64,000 bases of DNA from Theionarchaea archaeon (GCA_018992685.1 JACVGT010000009.1:1-64000); one strand, 5' to 3'; positions 54,686 through 63,590 are shown, counted from the stretch's first letter. Numbers and translations: made by a program. Notes: generated by a model from the sequence alone, not told the origin.

Positions 54686-57211
54686 TCATTGAAATACACG
54701 CAGAGCTGAGATTCCTAGAAAAATCAACACCAGAACAAGAAATACCAGGGCAACGTATCGACCCTTCCCCACAGCCAGTCCAATAAGAGCCACAATCAAG
54801 CATCCCAATCCCAGTGCCAGACTCGTGGGTGGTTGTAGGACCTGGCGAGCACTTTCCATGAATTGATCTTCAAAAGAATAGCACTGGTCAGCTTGCCCTG
54901 AAATAGCAGATGCTCTGGACCTGTATTCCCGGGCCTTTCTGCCTACAGATTCTGCAAAATCTCCATATTCATCAATGAGGTCCGCCAATGACGACTTTTT
55001 CTTCTCCAGATCGGCAATAATATCTCCCGTGCTGATATCCTCAAAGGATTTGTAGAGTTCGCTGGTCTGAAGAGTTTTTATCTTTCCTTCGATATCCTCA
55101 ATGTCCCTCCTGAAACTGTCTGCTCTTCTTCCCAGGGCAATCTGGATGTCATCCAGTGCTGCAGCCACAGAAGTATAGGCCATCTCTGACTGTTCATACG
55201 CATTCTTAGCCTCAGAATACTGCTGATTTCGAAAATACCGCTCTCCATCACCCTGGTACTGCTCCGCCTGGCTGACCTGGGTATCTACCTCAATGAGTTG
55301 CTCACAAAGGCTGATTATCTCATCGCATTCCCGTATCCTGGCAGATATGTCAAGGCGAAGTGTCTCATACAGAGAATCCAGAGACATGGTCAGAAACAGG
55401 TTGGAAACGTCTTCAAACGTGTTGCGTGCCCAGGTGGCTTCCACACGAGCTTCACTGTATTTTTTGTCCAGCATGAGGAAATGCGCTTCTCTCAACGTGT
55501 TATGGGCTTGGGCGAGCTTCTCTGAGGTCTCTTTCAGGACCCTCATCTGTGACATTTTTACACTATCGCCCATCTTTGCATACAAATCCCCCGCTTCCCC
55601 GAACAAGTACCCTGCTTCCTCATATCCGTAGTTACGCAGCTGCTCCAAAGCTGTCGCTACGGTTCGGTCTGAATCCATGAATTTCTCACATTCTGTTATC
55701 TTCTTCTGGCACTGTACGTTCATGAAGGTGTTCCCTGCTTCTTCAAACTTGGTGCGGGCCTGTTCAAAGTAGACCACAGCCTTGATGTATTCTCCCTTCT
55801 CCAAGAGGCTCTCTCCCAGGTCGTAGAGCTGCTCTGCCTCTGAATCCGTTTGTTTCTTGAGCTCTCCAACCCCCATCACATATAGTCCCAGCCCGTATCC
55901 GCCCACAATTTCAGGATACTGATCTAGATTTATGTCACCAACCATTCCTTTGATATAGTTCCCCTGGAGGTTCTCAGAATTCCATATGAGCTCTGTTGTG
56001 GAGAATACTGCTATGTAATTGTTTGAAAACACAGTGAGTTCATTTTGTGAATCTTTATCAAAGTCAGCACATTCCAGGTTCCGAACCTCACCTGAAGTAT
56101 TAAATGTCTTCAACGTGGTACCATTATAGTCCAGGACATACACCATTGAGGCTGCTCCACACATGATATTTCGAGGCCCTATGAATTTCCCTGCGTACAC
56201 GGTATTGACATCATAGGGAGAAGTAGAATATTCCCACTTGAGATTGGGATCATCATTGGCAGGATTGGTGTCACCATATTCAATGTTATCCAGAACGTAC
56301 AGGTACCAGCTTTCCCCCACTATCAGTTCAGGTTCCAGATCAGGGTCCTGGTCAATTTCGTGGGCTGCTGTATCACTGTCCACGTCATACGCATATATTG
56401 TTTTCACAGGGCGGGCAGCATCAACTTCATATTTCCACTTTACTGTCAGGTCGTGCTCATATACTGTTACTTCATCTGCAGCCACCACAATCTCCTTGGT
56501 GGGATCTGCATCATCATCAAAATTCACGATAATAACATCATAGATCATGCCCGAAGGCCTGTCTGCCAGTGGCAAATCTCTTGCTCTGTACGTGGGGAGA
56601 ATGGGTATTGTGCAGTTGTTACAATCAGTATCATAAATGAGAATATCCAGGTTGGTCACTGCAATGATCTCCTTGCAGTTGTCTGCATCAATGTCTGAGA
56701 CCAGAATCTTTCTTACACAACCCGTGATATTGACAGGATTCCCCATTCCATCATCATCAAACAACTCCTGGAGTAATACCCCTTCACTGTTGCTCACCCT
56801 GATAATGGACGATGTGCCACAATAGCAGCAGCTGGTAAAGATAAGTTTCCGGGTGGTAGTGCAGATGCTGTCAGCTGCAATGGCTGAAATACATCCATTG
56901 GAATAACACGGTTCTGCCGCAGCATCATTCAGGCACAGCTTCTTGTTCCACACCAGGGTACTGTCTGCCTTGTACTGACTGACGCTTCCGTCGCAGACCA
57001 TGGCAGTTGCAGATCCAGAAGGAGTGCTGACCATTCTCTCAGAGGAAGAACCGGTGGCAAGCAAGATTTCACTGTATCCATCTGCATCTAAATCTGTGAC
57101 CTCAATATCAGTGACTGCACCTGGCGCCTGCCACAGCAGAGAGAATTGTATGTCTGCTCGTACTGTGCTCAGCGCCAGCAGCAATAACATGAGAGCGATC
57201 TTCATTCTCAT
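54686..57211 (-). CDS. Large membrane-anchored FG-GAP propeller with helical (TPR/coiled-coil) stalk
   Basis: An 841-residue surface protein. After a signal peptide (MLLLLALSTVRA), FG-GAP-like repeats with Ca-loop sequences (DLDADGYSEI, DIDADNCKEI, DFDKDSQNEL, DINLDQYPEI) fill residues 20-450. From about 460 to 740 a helical region with TPR-like repeats (GESLLEKGEYIKAVVYFEQA, core GEYIKAVVYFEQA; ERYFRNQQYSEAKNAYEQSE) and long helices follows. Two C-terminal helices (LALGLGCLIVALIGLAV, VALVFLVLVLIFLGI) anchor it. A TATA (CTTTATATAG) 27 nt upstream fixes the start. It may display the propeller on a stalk for adhesion or sensing. Confidence 0.82.
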   Translation of the reverse strand: MRMKIALMLLLLALSTVRADIQFSLLWQAPGAVTDIEVTDLDADGYSEILLATGSSSERMVSTPSGSATAMVCDGSVSQYKADSTLVWNKKLCLNDAAAEPCYSNGCISAIAADSICTTTRKLIFTSCCYCGTSSIIRVSNSEGVLLQELFDDDGMGNPVNITGCVRKILVSDIDADNCKEIIAVTNLDILIYDTDCNNCTIPILPTYRARDLPLADRPSGMIYDVIIVNFDDDADPTKEIVVAADEVTVYEHDLTVKWKYEVDAARPVKTIYAYDVDSDTAAHEIDQDPDLEPELIVGESWYLYVLDNIEYGDTNPANDDPNLKWEYSTSPYDVNTVYAGKFIGPRNIMCGAASMVYVLDYNGTTLKTFNTSGEVRNLECADFDKDSQNELTVFSNNYIAVFSTTELIWNSENLQGNYIKGMVGDINLDQYPEIVGGYGLGLYVMGVGELKKQTDSEAEQLYDLGESLLEKGEYIKAVVYFEQARTKFEEAGNTFMNVQCQKKITECEKFMDSDRTVATALEQLRNYGYEEAGYLFGEAGDLYAKMGDSVKMSQMRVLKETSEKLAQAHNTLREAHFLMLDKKYSEARVEATWARNTFEDVSNLFLTMSLDSLYETLRLDISARIRECDEIISLCEQLIEVDTQVSQAEQYQGDGERYFRNQQYSEAKNAYEQSEMAYTSVAAALDDIQIALGRRADSFRRDIEDIEGKIKTLQTSELYKSFEDISTGDIIADLEKKKSSLADLIDEYGDFAESVGRKAREYRSRASAISGQADQCYSFEDQFMESARQVLQPPTSLALGLGCLIVALIGLAVGKGRYVALVFLVLVLIFLGISALRVFQ

Positions 57212-57325
57212 AAATCATTATTACTTATCAATACTATATAAAGATTTCGATTCAGCACGTGGATTTACAGTGAACCATTGACAGACATGGTAGAAATTGC
57301 CGGTTACCAGGCGTTCACGTACAAT

Positions 57326-58012
57326 TCATTTCTGTTTCAGCAGGTCTCTGAGCTTCCTGGATTCTTCTCTTGCCCTTTTTTCATCCATCACCCGCTCCAG
57401 AACATTCCTGCAGATTTCCGATACCAGGGCATCCAGCTCTTCTGACGTGATGTGCCTCTCTGAGATGTCGAGCTTCATGATGTGGCTTCTCATGATAGTT
57501 TCCGACATGAAATCGCCAAACAGGTTTGCCAGAAACGCTTCGATATCTTTCATGATTTCATAGGGATTCTTATGAGCTCGTTTTTCAATAGTCTTCTCTG
57601 ACGGTTTCTTGGTCATCAGGTGAGAGATGCCTTCCCGTTCCAGCATCCTGACCAGGTCATCCACATCTGGAACAGGGACATCCACGTGATGGGTGAGAAA
57701 GTCAGAAGAAACAGACGGGAATCCGTGGATATCGGTGTACCACTTGAGAGCGAATTCTGCCCGTTCTTTTTCCAGAGAGTATACAGACAGAGTCCCTTCT
57801 ACAGCGTTCCAGATTTTCTCCAGTGCCTCCTCTCCACCGCTCTTTTCGAAGGTGGCGGCCCGTACCGCTCCATCAATGATTAACAAGTTCCCTGTCTCCT
57901 GGTTTGCATACTTGACGACGCCGGTGAACCGAATCTCCTGCAGTTCTCTCAATAAGGTATCGATTTCTCTAACCTCTACCTCTCTCTGCAGTGGGCCTGT
58001 TGGAAAATCCAT
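57326..58012 (-). CDS. PATAN/DUF2226-like signalling protein, third gene of an operon
   Basis: A 228-residue protein. The N-terminal 100 residues have the PATAN-like pattern FTGVVKYANQETGNLLIIDGAVRAATFEK (core GNLLIIDGAVRAATF). The rest is helical and charged. It directly follows the upstream gene (stop TAA abuts the ATG), so it is the third cistron of one transcript. PATAN-type domains in bacteria (DUF4388) associate with Roadblock and small GTPases; here that link is inference. No enzyme motif is visible. Confidence 0.6.
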   Translation of the reverse strand: MDFPTGPLQREVEVREIDTLLRELQEIRFTGVVKYANQETGNLLIIDGAVRAATFEKSGGEEALEKIWNAVEGTLSVYSLEKERAEFALKWYTDIHGFPSVSSDFLTHHVDVPVPDVDDLVRMLEREGISHLMTKKPSEKTIEKRAHKNPYEIMKDIEAFLANLFGDFMSETIMRSHIMKLDISERHITSEELDALVSEICRNVLERVMDEKRAREESRKLRDLLKQK

Positions 58013-59173
58013 TTACTCACCCTGGTCCTTTCGTCTGGATTTCCACCTTTTCTTGAACTCTTTGGCCAACGAGACTTCCTTCATAAGATCTTGCCCCATT
58101 TCACCCAGTAACCGCCTTACAAGAACATCATCTGTTTCCTCCTCCTCAAAAGGCTGAGAAACGTGTGGAGAGGATGATAATTGATAGAAATCAACGATCC
58201 CTGACGATTCCATGTCATCATAAATCTTCCGAAGCGCCTCCCTGCCCATGAGTTCCCCTGAAGGATCCATGATCAGTGCTGCCTGAATCTTTCCCTTACC
58301 CAGGACCATGAGTCCTCTGGCATCGTCTGAGCGTACCCACAGGTACCCGTCAAAGTTCCGGGAGGCTGCACTCCGCAGGAGGGCTTCAAACGAGAATGTA
58401 CCGTTACAGGGGGCGTTGAGGACCAAGGTTCCTCGCTCCAGCCCCATCATCTTCAATGCCATAAACCGTTTCAGATCTTCAGACGCCTTTTCTGAGGATA
58501 TGGTCTCCTCAACAGGCGATTTCAACCGTGACGCATTGTTGAAAAAAAGATAGTCGTCTACGAACTTTCGTCCCTGTTTATAGGCCTTCCCTTCAGTAAA
58601 AAACAGAGCAATCTCCCTCAAAGCCTCATCTCCCAGTCGTACAGAATCTGCTGATTCGAGTACAGCAGCCACAGGAGTTTCCTTAAACAGAATTGCACCT
58701 TCCTGGACGAAATCTTCGACTTCTCTGGTGACCCGCAGGCACCCCACCAGGGATTGACGTTCCAGCTGAAGAAGGACATCCAGAAGGTCTCCACTCTTCA
58801 CACCGGATAGGACTCCCGTGAACAGAGAGGTTCCAATCTTGAACTTTTCTGTCGTTCCAGGAGCAAGGAACGTCTCAGGATGGTCTTTCCTTATGCGTTC
58901 GAGTGTTTCCTCCCGATATGTAGCTATTTCAGCCAGGGCCTCCTGATTCAGGGATAAAATATGGTCGAGTGCCTGTCTGCTGTACAGTTTTCTACCATCA
59001 GCGAATTCTGAGAACGCACCAATGATCTCCCGATTCTCAAAGAAAACAAAATGATCGTGAAGTCCATTATCCTCTACCGTGAGCCGAACATATCCAGTGT
59101 CAACGGCATCCAGCACTTCCTGAGGGTATACCCCTCTACGAAGATCAACCTCTTTTGCTGCAGGCAATCGCAT
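58013..59173 (-). CDS. PATAN/DUF2226-like signalling protein, second gene of an operon
   Basis: A 386-residue protein. It has at least three segments of the same strand-turn-strand type: VFFENREIIGAFSEFADG (about 45-62), EGAILFKETPVAAVLES (about 155-172), and WVRSDDARGLMVLGKGKIQAALIMDPSG (about 285-312), core GLMVLGKGKIQAALI. The protein therefore looks like repeated PATAN-like sensor domains. The C-terminus is helical and basic. It lies 3 bp after the upstream cistron. Ligand unknown. Confidence 0.6.
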   Translation of the reverse strand: MRLPAAKEVDLRRGVYPQEVLDAVDTGYVRLTVEDNGLHDHFVFFENREIIGAFSEFADGRKLYSRQALDHILSLNQEALAEIATYREETLERIRKDHPETFLAPGTTEKFKIGTSLFTGVLSGVKSGDLLDVLLQLERQSLVGCLRVTREVEDFVQEGAILFKETPVAAVLESADSVRLGDEALREIALFFTEGKAYKQGRKFVDDYLFFNNASRLKSPVEETISSEKASEDLKRFMALKMMGLERGTLVLNAPCNGTFSFEALLRSAASRNFDGYLWVRSDDARGLMVLGKGKIQAALIMDPSGELMGREALRKIYDDMESSGIVDFYQLSSSPHVSQPFEEEETDDVLVRRLLGEMGQDLMKEVSLAKEFKKRWKSRRKDQGE

Positions 59174-59176
59174 GAG

Positions 59177-59764
59177 TCACGCCTCTTTTTTCTTCCGGTA
59201 GAACCCTTCCAGGTTGAGCCTTTTCATCAATCCCTCACGCAGTTCCTCCAGATCACCTGATCCTAGCTTGTTGAGGGTTTCAAGTTCCTCTTTTCTGGGT
59301 TCAACCTGAAGCGTGGGTTTCCGAGGAGCAGCATCTGTGCCCAAAACAGCTGCTAATTCTTCTCTGCGATTAAAAAGCCCCTCATCTACTTCTGCTTCTG
59401 TTTCTTCCTTCTTTATGGCCTGTTTCGTTGGCATTCCCAGAGTTTCTTCAGTTACCTCCGCCTCCGGGAATCGATCAAGGAGCAAAGCCACCAGGGGGTA
59501 ACGGTGCACCTTGATCTCAGTATTGTAATCATTGGAAACTTCAATCATCAATGATACAGCCTCTCGACCCTCAGACCTGGAATCACCCTCAAAGAGTGCC
59601 AGGCGGGGCCGGCCGTCAAAGAACAGTATTTGCCCCAGGGAGTTATCCTCGCCCACGACTTCTACGTATCCCGAAAAATCATTTTCAAGGTTCTCCAGTA
59701 ATTCTCTCAGAGCATGATGACCTCCGGCTCTGGCTTCGATAATTTCTCCCTTGGGAATGTCCAT
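59177..59764 (-). CDS. PATAN/DUF2226-like signalling protein, first gene of an operon
   Basis: A 195-residue protein. The N-terminus has the PATAN-type core ENDFSGYVEVVGEDNSLGQILFFDGRPRLALFEGDS (core GQILFFDGRPRLALF, about residues 35-65). The C-terminal half is charged and low in order. The start at 59764 lies 26 nt after TATA (CCTTAAAAG). It opens the operon of three related proteins, which suggests a paralogous signalling set made together. Confidence 0.6.
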   Translation of the reverse strand: MDIPKGEIIEARAGGHHALRELLENLENDFSGYVEVVGEDNSLGQILFFDGRPRLALFEGDSRSEGREAVSLMIEVSNDYNTEIKVHRYPLVALLLDRFPEAEVTEETLGMPTKQAIKKEETEAEVDEGLFNRREELAAVLGTDAAPRKPTLQVEPRKEELETLNKLGSGDLEELREGLMKRLNLEGFYRKKKEA

Positions 59765-59808
59765 GGTGGTCAATGGTGAATGTAAACTTTTAAGGTTTTC
59801 TGTGGTCG

Positions 59809-60348
59809 CTACAGCAGGCTTTCGAGCTGTAGCTTGCCATCGGAGGGACCCTCAGCAAAGATGATATCATTCTGCATGAGGCGAAAATCCTTCTGGGGAT
59901 TGAGCAAGTACTCCTTCCCTCGTTTGACCAGGAAGATGTGCATCCCCGTCTTGGTGGCAACCTTCAATTCTTCCAGGGTTTGATCTGCCAGGACGGAGTC
60001 CTGCGATATATGAAACCGGGCTACAACTTCTTCAGTTTCCTGCATTGCTTCTGCGAATATGGGGTGGATTTCTCCCCTGAAGACGTTTAAGGCAATTTCA
60101 AGAGCAGCATCTGCAATACTCTCAGTAGCATTGATGAGTTCCAGGACGGAGAGGAACCGTTCTTTGCTGATGTCTCTCACCATGTCCAGGACAGTCATCT
60201 TGGCCTGGTAGTTCAGGATATCCATTTTTTCTTCCAGTTCTTCAACATCTTCTGCTATTTCTGTGTCTCTAAAGAGTAGGGCGGCAAAAGCCAGATCTAT
60301 CATTAATTCTGAGGTATCCTTCATCTCCTGAATTGTTTCCCTGAGCAT
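59809..60348 (-). CDS. PhoU-TrkA_C domain protein, second of a pair
   Basis: A 179-residue protein: an N-terminal PhoU-like helical bundle (ETIQEMKDTSELMIDLAFAALLF) and a C-terminal TrkA_C/RCK_C domain (GMHIFLVKRGKEYLLNPQKDFRLMQNDIIFAEG). This COG3273-like layout regulates potassium channels or transporters. The start at 60348 is 1 nt after the stop of its partner; a longer in-frame extension to 60549 is antisense-like and overlaps the partner, so I reject it. No channel gene is adjacent. Confidence 0.8.
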   Translation of the reverse strand: MLRETIQEMKDTSELMIDLAFAALLFRDTEIAEDVEELEEKMDILNYQAKMTVLDMVRDISKERFLSVLELINATESIADAALEIALNVFRGEIHPIFAEAMQETEEVVARFHISQDSVLADQTLEELKVATKTGMHIFLVKRGKEYLLNPQKDFRLMQNDIIFAEGPSDGKLQLESLL

Positions 60349-60349
60349 T

Positions 60350-60940
60350 CTACCACTTGCTCCTCCTGCCCTTGGCGATTTCTTTGAGAATGAGGTGGCC
60401 CTCTTCTGTCCCGCGGGCCATGAGGACATCGTTGTTGCTGAAAATGAATCGCTTGGGGGGGTTATACACCCATCGTTTACCTCTCCTGACAGCAATGATG
60501 GTGACACCAATGCGGGAAGCGAGTTCTGATTCTCTGAGAGGGATTCCAATGAGCTTGGACTGTTCTTCCAGTTCTACCCTGAAGATCTTTTCATCAGTGT
60601 ATTTGAGGGATTCCTGTATGACGGAGTGAATGTCCAGATCACGGGCGACAGTTTCTGCAATGTTCTGGGCGTGGTTTGAGATGTCCTTTATGGCTGTTGC
60701 GACGTTCAAAATCTCTGAGATTTGTTCTGCATCTTCCCGGGTCCGGGAAGCGAGGAGGGCTCTGATGGTTAACTGGTAGTGTAGTTCGTCCATGGTTTCT
60801 TCAAGGGCATACACTTCGTCAGCAATTGCTTCTGAATCAAAGAGAACGGAAGAATAAGCCAGGTCAACGATGAGTTCTGAGATGTTTTTCATTTCGATAA
60901 AGATCTCTTTGAGGTTCATGTCCTCAGGATGTTTGTCCAT
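60350..60940 (-). CDS. PhoU-TrkA_C domain protein, first of a pair
   Basis: A 196-residue protein with PhoU-like helices (MKNISELIVDLAYSSVLF) and a C-terminal TrkA_C domain (GVTIIAVRRGKRWVYNPPKRFIFSNNDVLMARG). With the next gene it forms the familiar archaeal pair of PhoU-TrkA_C proteins that bind small ligands and control ion transport. A TATA-like CTTAAAAAC 26 nt upstream supports the ATG. Function beyond this is inferred from the family. Confidence 0.82.
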   Translation of the reverse strand: MDKHPEDMNLKEIFIEMKNISELIVDLAYSSVLFDSEAIADEVYALEETMDELHYQLTIRALLASRTREDAEQISEILNVATAIKDISNHAQNIAETVARDLDIHSVIQESLKYTDEKIFRVELEEQSKLIGIPLRESELASRIGVTIIAVRRGKRWVYNPPKRFIFSNNDVLMARGTEEGHLILKEIAKGRRSKW

Positions 60941-61148
60941 TAAGGTAGTGTGGGTATTGGAGTTTTTAAGATTTTGTATGGGTTGGCCAGGTTCTGGTGA
61001 AAGAGTGGTGCTATTGTGTGGGATAACCGGAGGTAACGGCGGGATTGCGTGGGTTCGTCACAAAGTGGTTGCAGCAGCAATCTCAGGGGTTCAGGTAATG
61101 CTTCGTCCTTTTCTTTGATGGTAAACTTGATTCACTGCACTCAATTCT

Positions 61149-61313
61149 CTAATCCTTTTCACATAATTCCTTGAGTCTTTCCCATAGCTCGTCTTCATCC
61201 ATTTCTTTGATCATTCTGGGACTCAAGGAAGGTGGTCGATCATCTGACCGATACACCGGGTACTTATACTTATCAGAGGATTCCTTGCGCTCAAAAATCT
61301 TGCGGAATGGCAT
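61149..61313 (-). CDS. Tiny charged protein (54 residues)
   Basis: A 54-residue frame MPFRKIFERKESSDKYKYPV... with an acidic, helical C-terminus (MDEDELWERLKELCEKD). It is below common ORF-length cut-offs. An AAGGTG lies 6-11 nt before the ATG, and TTTATAGAC near 61353 gives a leader of about 15 nt, so the signals are good. No family is recognised. It sits between the PhoU-TrkA_C pair and the putative RNA. Confidence 0.5.
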   Translation of the reverse strand: MPFRKIFERKESSDKYKYPVYRSDDRPPSLSPRMIKEMDEDELWERLKELCEKD

Positions 61314-61460
61314 TGTGTACACCTTGTCATGTAGAGTTCATTGTAGTCCTTTATAGACGTATGGCAGACATCCAGAAAATTCCCACGTTGAGGACTACAC
61401 TCTTGCTCTATTCTGTTCTCCCAACTGCATTCTTAAAGATTCTCCGCTTCTCAGTTCTCT

Positions 61461-61590
61461 GATCACTTCGACACCTGCAGCAGCCACGGAGATCGACGTT
61501 TCAGAAAAGATGCCGGCAGTGCCTCAGAGGCGTGCGGAAGCACGTGATCTGAGAGCGTTTGCGTTGCTAGGTGTCCAGCAGCAATTCCAT
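61461..61590 (+). ncRNA. Putative structured non-coding RNA
   Basis: A TATA-like TTCTTAAAGAT (61430-61440) predicts a start at about 61461. A 12-bp closing stem pairs GACACCTGCAGC (61470-61481) with GTTGC-T-AGGTGTC (61563-61575, one bulged T and one G-T pair). Inside, CTCAGA (61523-61528) pairs with TCTGAG (61548-61553) around GCGTGC-GGAA-GCACGT with a GNRA tetraloop. No coding frame is present. It matches no class I know; it is too short for RNase P and lacks a 5S sequence. Confidence 0.5.
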
Positions 61591-61621
61591 CAACTATCTA
61601 ACCTATTCCTGCTACATTCTC

Positions 61622-61646
61622 TTTCACGAACAGAAGAAAAGAAAAA
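61622..61646 (-). terminator. T-rich terminator of the DsrE-like gene
   Basis: On the minus strand TTTGATTTTTCTTTTCTTC follows the stop codon, an archaeal-type T-rich end signal. Confidence 0.4.
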
Positions 61647-62111
61647 TCAAATAAAGAGAGTAATATCAGCTTTGGATGCTTCCTGAACGTAGGTTGCGAC
61701 ACCTACAACATCATCTACGGGGATTAAATCCTCTTTCCGAACACCCATAACTCTCATGGACATCTCACAGGCCAGGAAGGTCACTCCCAGTTCTTTTGCG
61801 TCTTTGATCATCTCTCGAGGCAGTCTAACGTTTTTCTTCTTCATCATCCGTTTCATCAGCCATCGTCCCATCCCCAGCATATTCAGCCTTGAAGGGCCAA
61901 TAGCATCGCCGCCTCTGGCCATCACATTGAACATCTTGCCCATGAACCCTTCGCCTTTCCATGCGCCCCCTTTCTTTATCACATTCAATCCCCAGAATGT
62001 GGAAAACAATGTCACGTCCATGCCTGAGGCAGCTGCCCCGGTAGCCACAGTCAGAGCAGCCATAGCCTTGTCCAGATCTCCGCTAAACACAATAATAGAC
62101 GCTTTTCCCAT
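61647..62111 (-). CDS. DsrE/DsrF/DrsH-like protein
   Basis: A 154-residue member of the DsrE superfamily group once called peroxiredoxin-like (COG2210). It has IIVFSGDLDKAMAALTVATGAAASGMDVTLFSTFWG (core DKAMAALTVATGAAASGMDV) at the N-terminus and a single conserved cysteine (TFLACEMSMRVMG, about residue 112). It likely accepts or passes sulfane sulfur from the TusA-like protein encoded 2 bp upstream. The two are co-transcribed. Confidence 0.9.
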   Translation of the reverse strand: MGKASIIVFSGDLDKAMAALTVATGAAASGMDVTLFSTFWGLNVIKKGGAWKGEGFMGKMFNVMARGGDAIGPSRLNMLGMGRWLMKRMMKKKNVRLPREMIKDAKELGVTFLACEMSMRVMGVRKEDLIPVDDVVGVATYVQEASKADITLFI

Positions 62112-62113
62112 GG

Positions 62114-62341
62114 TTACACCGTTCTAGCAAAGTACCTGACAAAAGTATCATCTGGCTCAGAACCCAGAAACTCATTTCCTGTCTGTTCACACCAGGCAGG
62201 TACATCCCTCTTTGCACCTTCATCATCTGCCCACAATTCAATTATCTTTCCTGAATCCATTTTTCTCCTCTGTTTGGCCAGTTCCACGATGGGCTGAGGA
62301 CATACCATACCTCTACTATCCAGTTTTACATCTGATTCCAT
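62114..62341 (-). CDS. tusA: TusA/SirA sulfur-carrier protein
   Basis: A 75-residue TusA. The sulfur-binding motif CPQP in DSRGMVCPQPIVELA (residues 7-21) is intact and the fold matches a two-layer alpha/beta sandwich. It shuttles sulfane sulfur. I start at 62341, after AGGTG, with a TATA (TTTTATACAATCG on the plus strand) upstream. A longer frame reads past the promoter. It shares the divergent promoter region with the Lrp gene. Confidence 0.93.
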   Translation of the reverse strand: MESDVKLDSRGMVCPQPIVELAKQRRKMDSGKIIELWADDEGAKRDVPAWCEQTGNEFLGSEPDDTFVRYFARTV

Positions 62342-62429
62342 TCTATCACCTCTACTACACAAATGTTCAAAATTCCCATTGATTTTATACAATCGCAAGA
62401 TTTATAAAAGTTTCGACTTTACTTTGTGC

Positions 62430-62867
62430 ATGGATGAAATCGACAGATCAATCTTGAACGTACTCCAGGACAATTCCCGGCTGTCCTTCAGAAAGATCGC
62501 CCAGAAGATTGGCGTGACTGCGGCAACAGTCAGTGCCCGGGTGTCGGATCTGGAGAGCAGGGGTATCATAAAGAAGTACACAGTCCTCCTTGATTACGAC
62601 CAGCTTGATAAGGAGACCTTGCTCATCACACTGGATGCAGATTTGTCCCAGATTGACGACATAGTCCAGGCTATGGTGGGGCTCCCAGAAATATGCTGCA
62701 TTCTGCGGGTTACAGGGAACTTCGACCTAGTGGCGCTGATGAGGTGTGACGGCCATAGAGGTGCGCGGACGGTCTTGAACAGCATCAAGAGCATACCGGG
62801 GGTACGAATGGTGAACAGTCAGATGGTCTTACAGACTCTCCAGGAGACCCTGTGTGTGAAAATGTAG
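62430..62867 (+). CDS. Lrp/AsnC-family regulator
   Basis: A 145-residue regulator: a winged helix (residues 3-50, LSFRKIAQKIGVTAATVSARVSDLESRGII, core AATVSARVSDLESRG) then a RAM effector domain (LPEICCILRVTGNFDLVALMRC). TATA (GATTTATAAAAG) is 25 nt upstream, so the transcript is leaderless. It is divergent from tusA and directly followed by the DsrE-type gene, so it probably controls the sulfur-transfer set. Confidence 0.9.
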   Translation: MDEIDRSILNVLQDNSRLSFRKIAQKIGVTAATVSARVSDLESRGIIKKYTVLLDYDQLDKETLLITLDADLSQIDDIVQAMVGLPEICCILRVTGNFDLVALMRCDGHRGARTVLNSIKSIPGVRMVNSQMVLQTLQETLCVKM

Positions 62868-62875
62868 GTGGGAGA

Positions 62876-63226
62876 ATGAATATTGGTGTTATGGTTTTAG
62901 AAGGGCCGTATCAGACAGAAAGTGTGGATACAGCCATACATTTCGTGGAGGCAGCTCTCGAGAAAGGGCATACAGTAAAAGGGATTTTTTTATTCATGGA
63001 CGGTGTGTATAACAGTAACAAGCGTGTAAATCCTTCAGGAGAAAGGAATGTTGTTGCCATGTTAAATGCAGTGGGTGAAAAGGTTCCCGTCACCGCCTGC
63101 GCCGCCTGTGCACAGTTTCGAGCAGTGAAAAAAGACACAGTTGCCGACAATGTGAGATTGGGCGGTCTGGGAGAACTGGTTAGCCTGGTACAGACATGTG
63201 ATAAGATTGTTACTTTTGGTGGTTGA
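62876..63226 (+). CDS. DsrE/TusD-like protein
   Basis: A 116-residue DsrE-type protein (GVMVLEGPYQTESVDTAIHFVEAALEKGH, core TAIHFVEAALEKGHTVKGIF). Cysteines at CAACAQF (about residue 78) match the TusD/DsrE active cysteine. It starts after GGTGGGAG and overlaps the next gene at nearly no gap. With TusC/TusB relatives it should form a heterohexamer that takes sulfur from TusA. Confidence 0.9.
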   Translation: MNIGVMVLEGPYQTESVDTAIHFVEAALEKGHTVKGIFLFMDGVYNSNKRVNPSGERNVVAMLNAVGEKVPVTACAACAQFRAVKKDTVADNVRLGGLGELVSLVQTCDKIVTFGG

Positions 63227-63227
63227 T

Positions 63228-63581
63228 ATGAACATCATTCTATTCAGACAGGCCCCGTATGGAACCTCGTTCACAGGGGAAGGTATCAGGGTCTTGAGCG
63301 CGCTGCAGGCATTTGGAGTTTCCAGCAAGGTGCTTTTCGTGGACGATGGGGTGTTTGCACTGATGAAAGCACAGAATCCTTCTGCACTGCATATGAGAAG
63401 CATAGGAGAGGGAGTGAACATGCTGGAAGAAAATGGGCTGGAACACGTTTTGGTGTGCGGAGCGTCCCTGAAGGAACGAGGAATTGATGAGAAGGACTTA
63501 ATTGATGCGAAAATTACCATTGTGGACAAGAAAGAGGTCGGAAGACTGTTGGAACATGCTGGCATCATACTCCCATTTTGA
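63228..63581 (+). CDS. DsrF/TusC-like protein
   Basis: A 117-residue DsrF-type protein: FRQAPYGTSFTGEGIRVLSALQAFG at the N-terminus and FVDDGVFAL, the standard TusC landmarks. It lies 1 bp after the DsrE gene. With TusD and TusB it makes the TusBCD complex. Confidence 0.9.
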   Translation: MNIILFRQAPYGTSFTGEGIRVLSALQAFGVSSKVLFVDDGVFALMKAQNPSALHMRSIGEGVNMLEENGLEHVLVCGASLKERGIDEKDLIDAKITIVDKKEVGRLLEHAGIILPF

Positions 63582-63590
63582 GGTGAGTCC

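Noticed and set aside
60349-60549. N-terminal extension of the second PhoU-TrkA_C protein
   Set aside because: It is the out-of-frame shadow of the partner gene and has no homology; the ATG at 60348 follows the partner stop directly.
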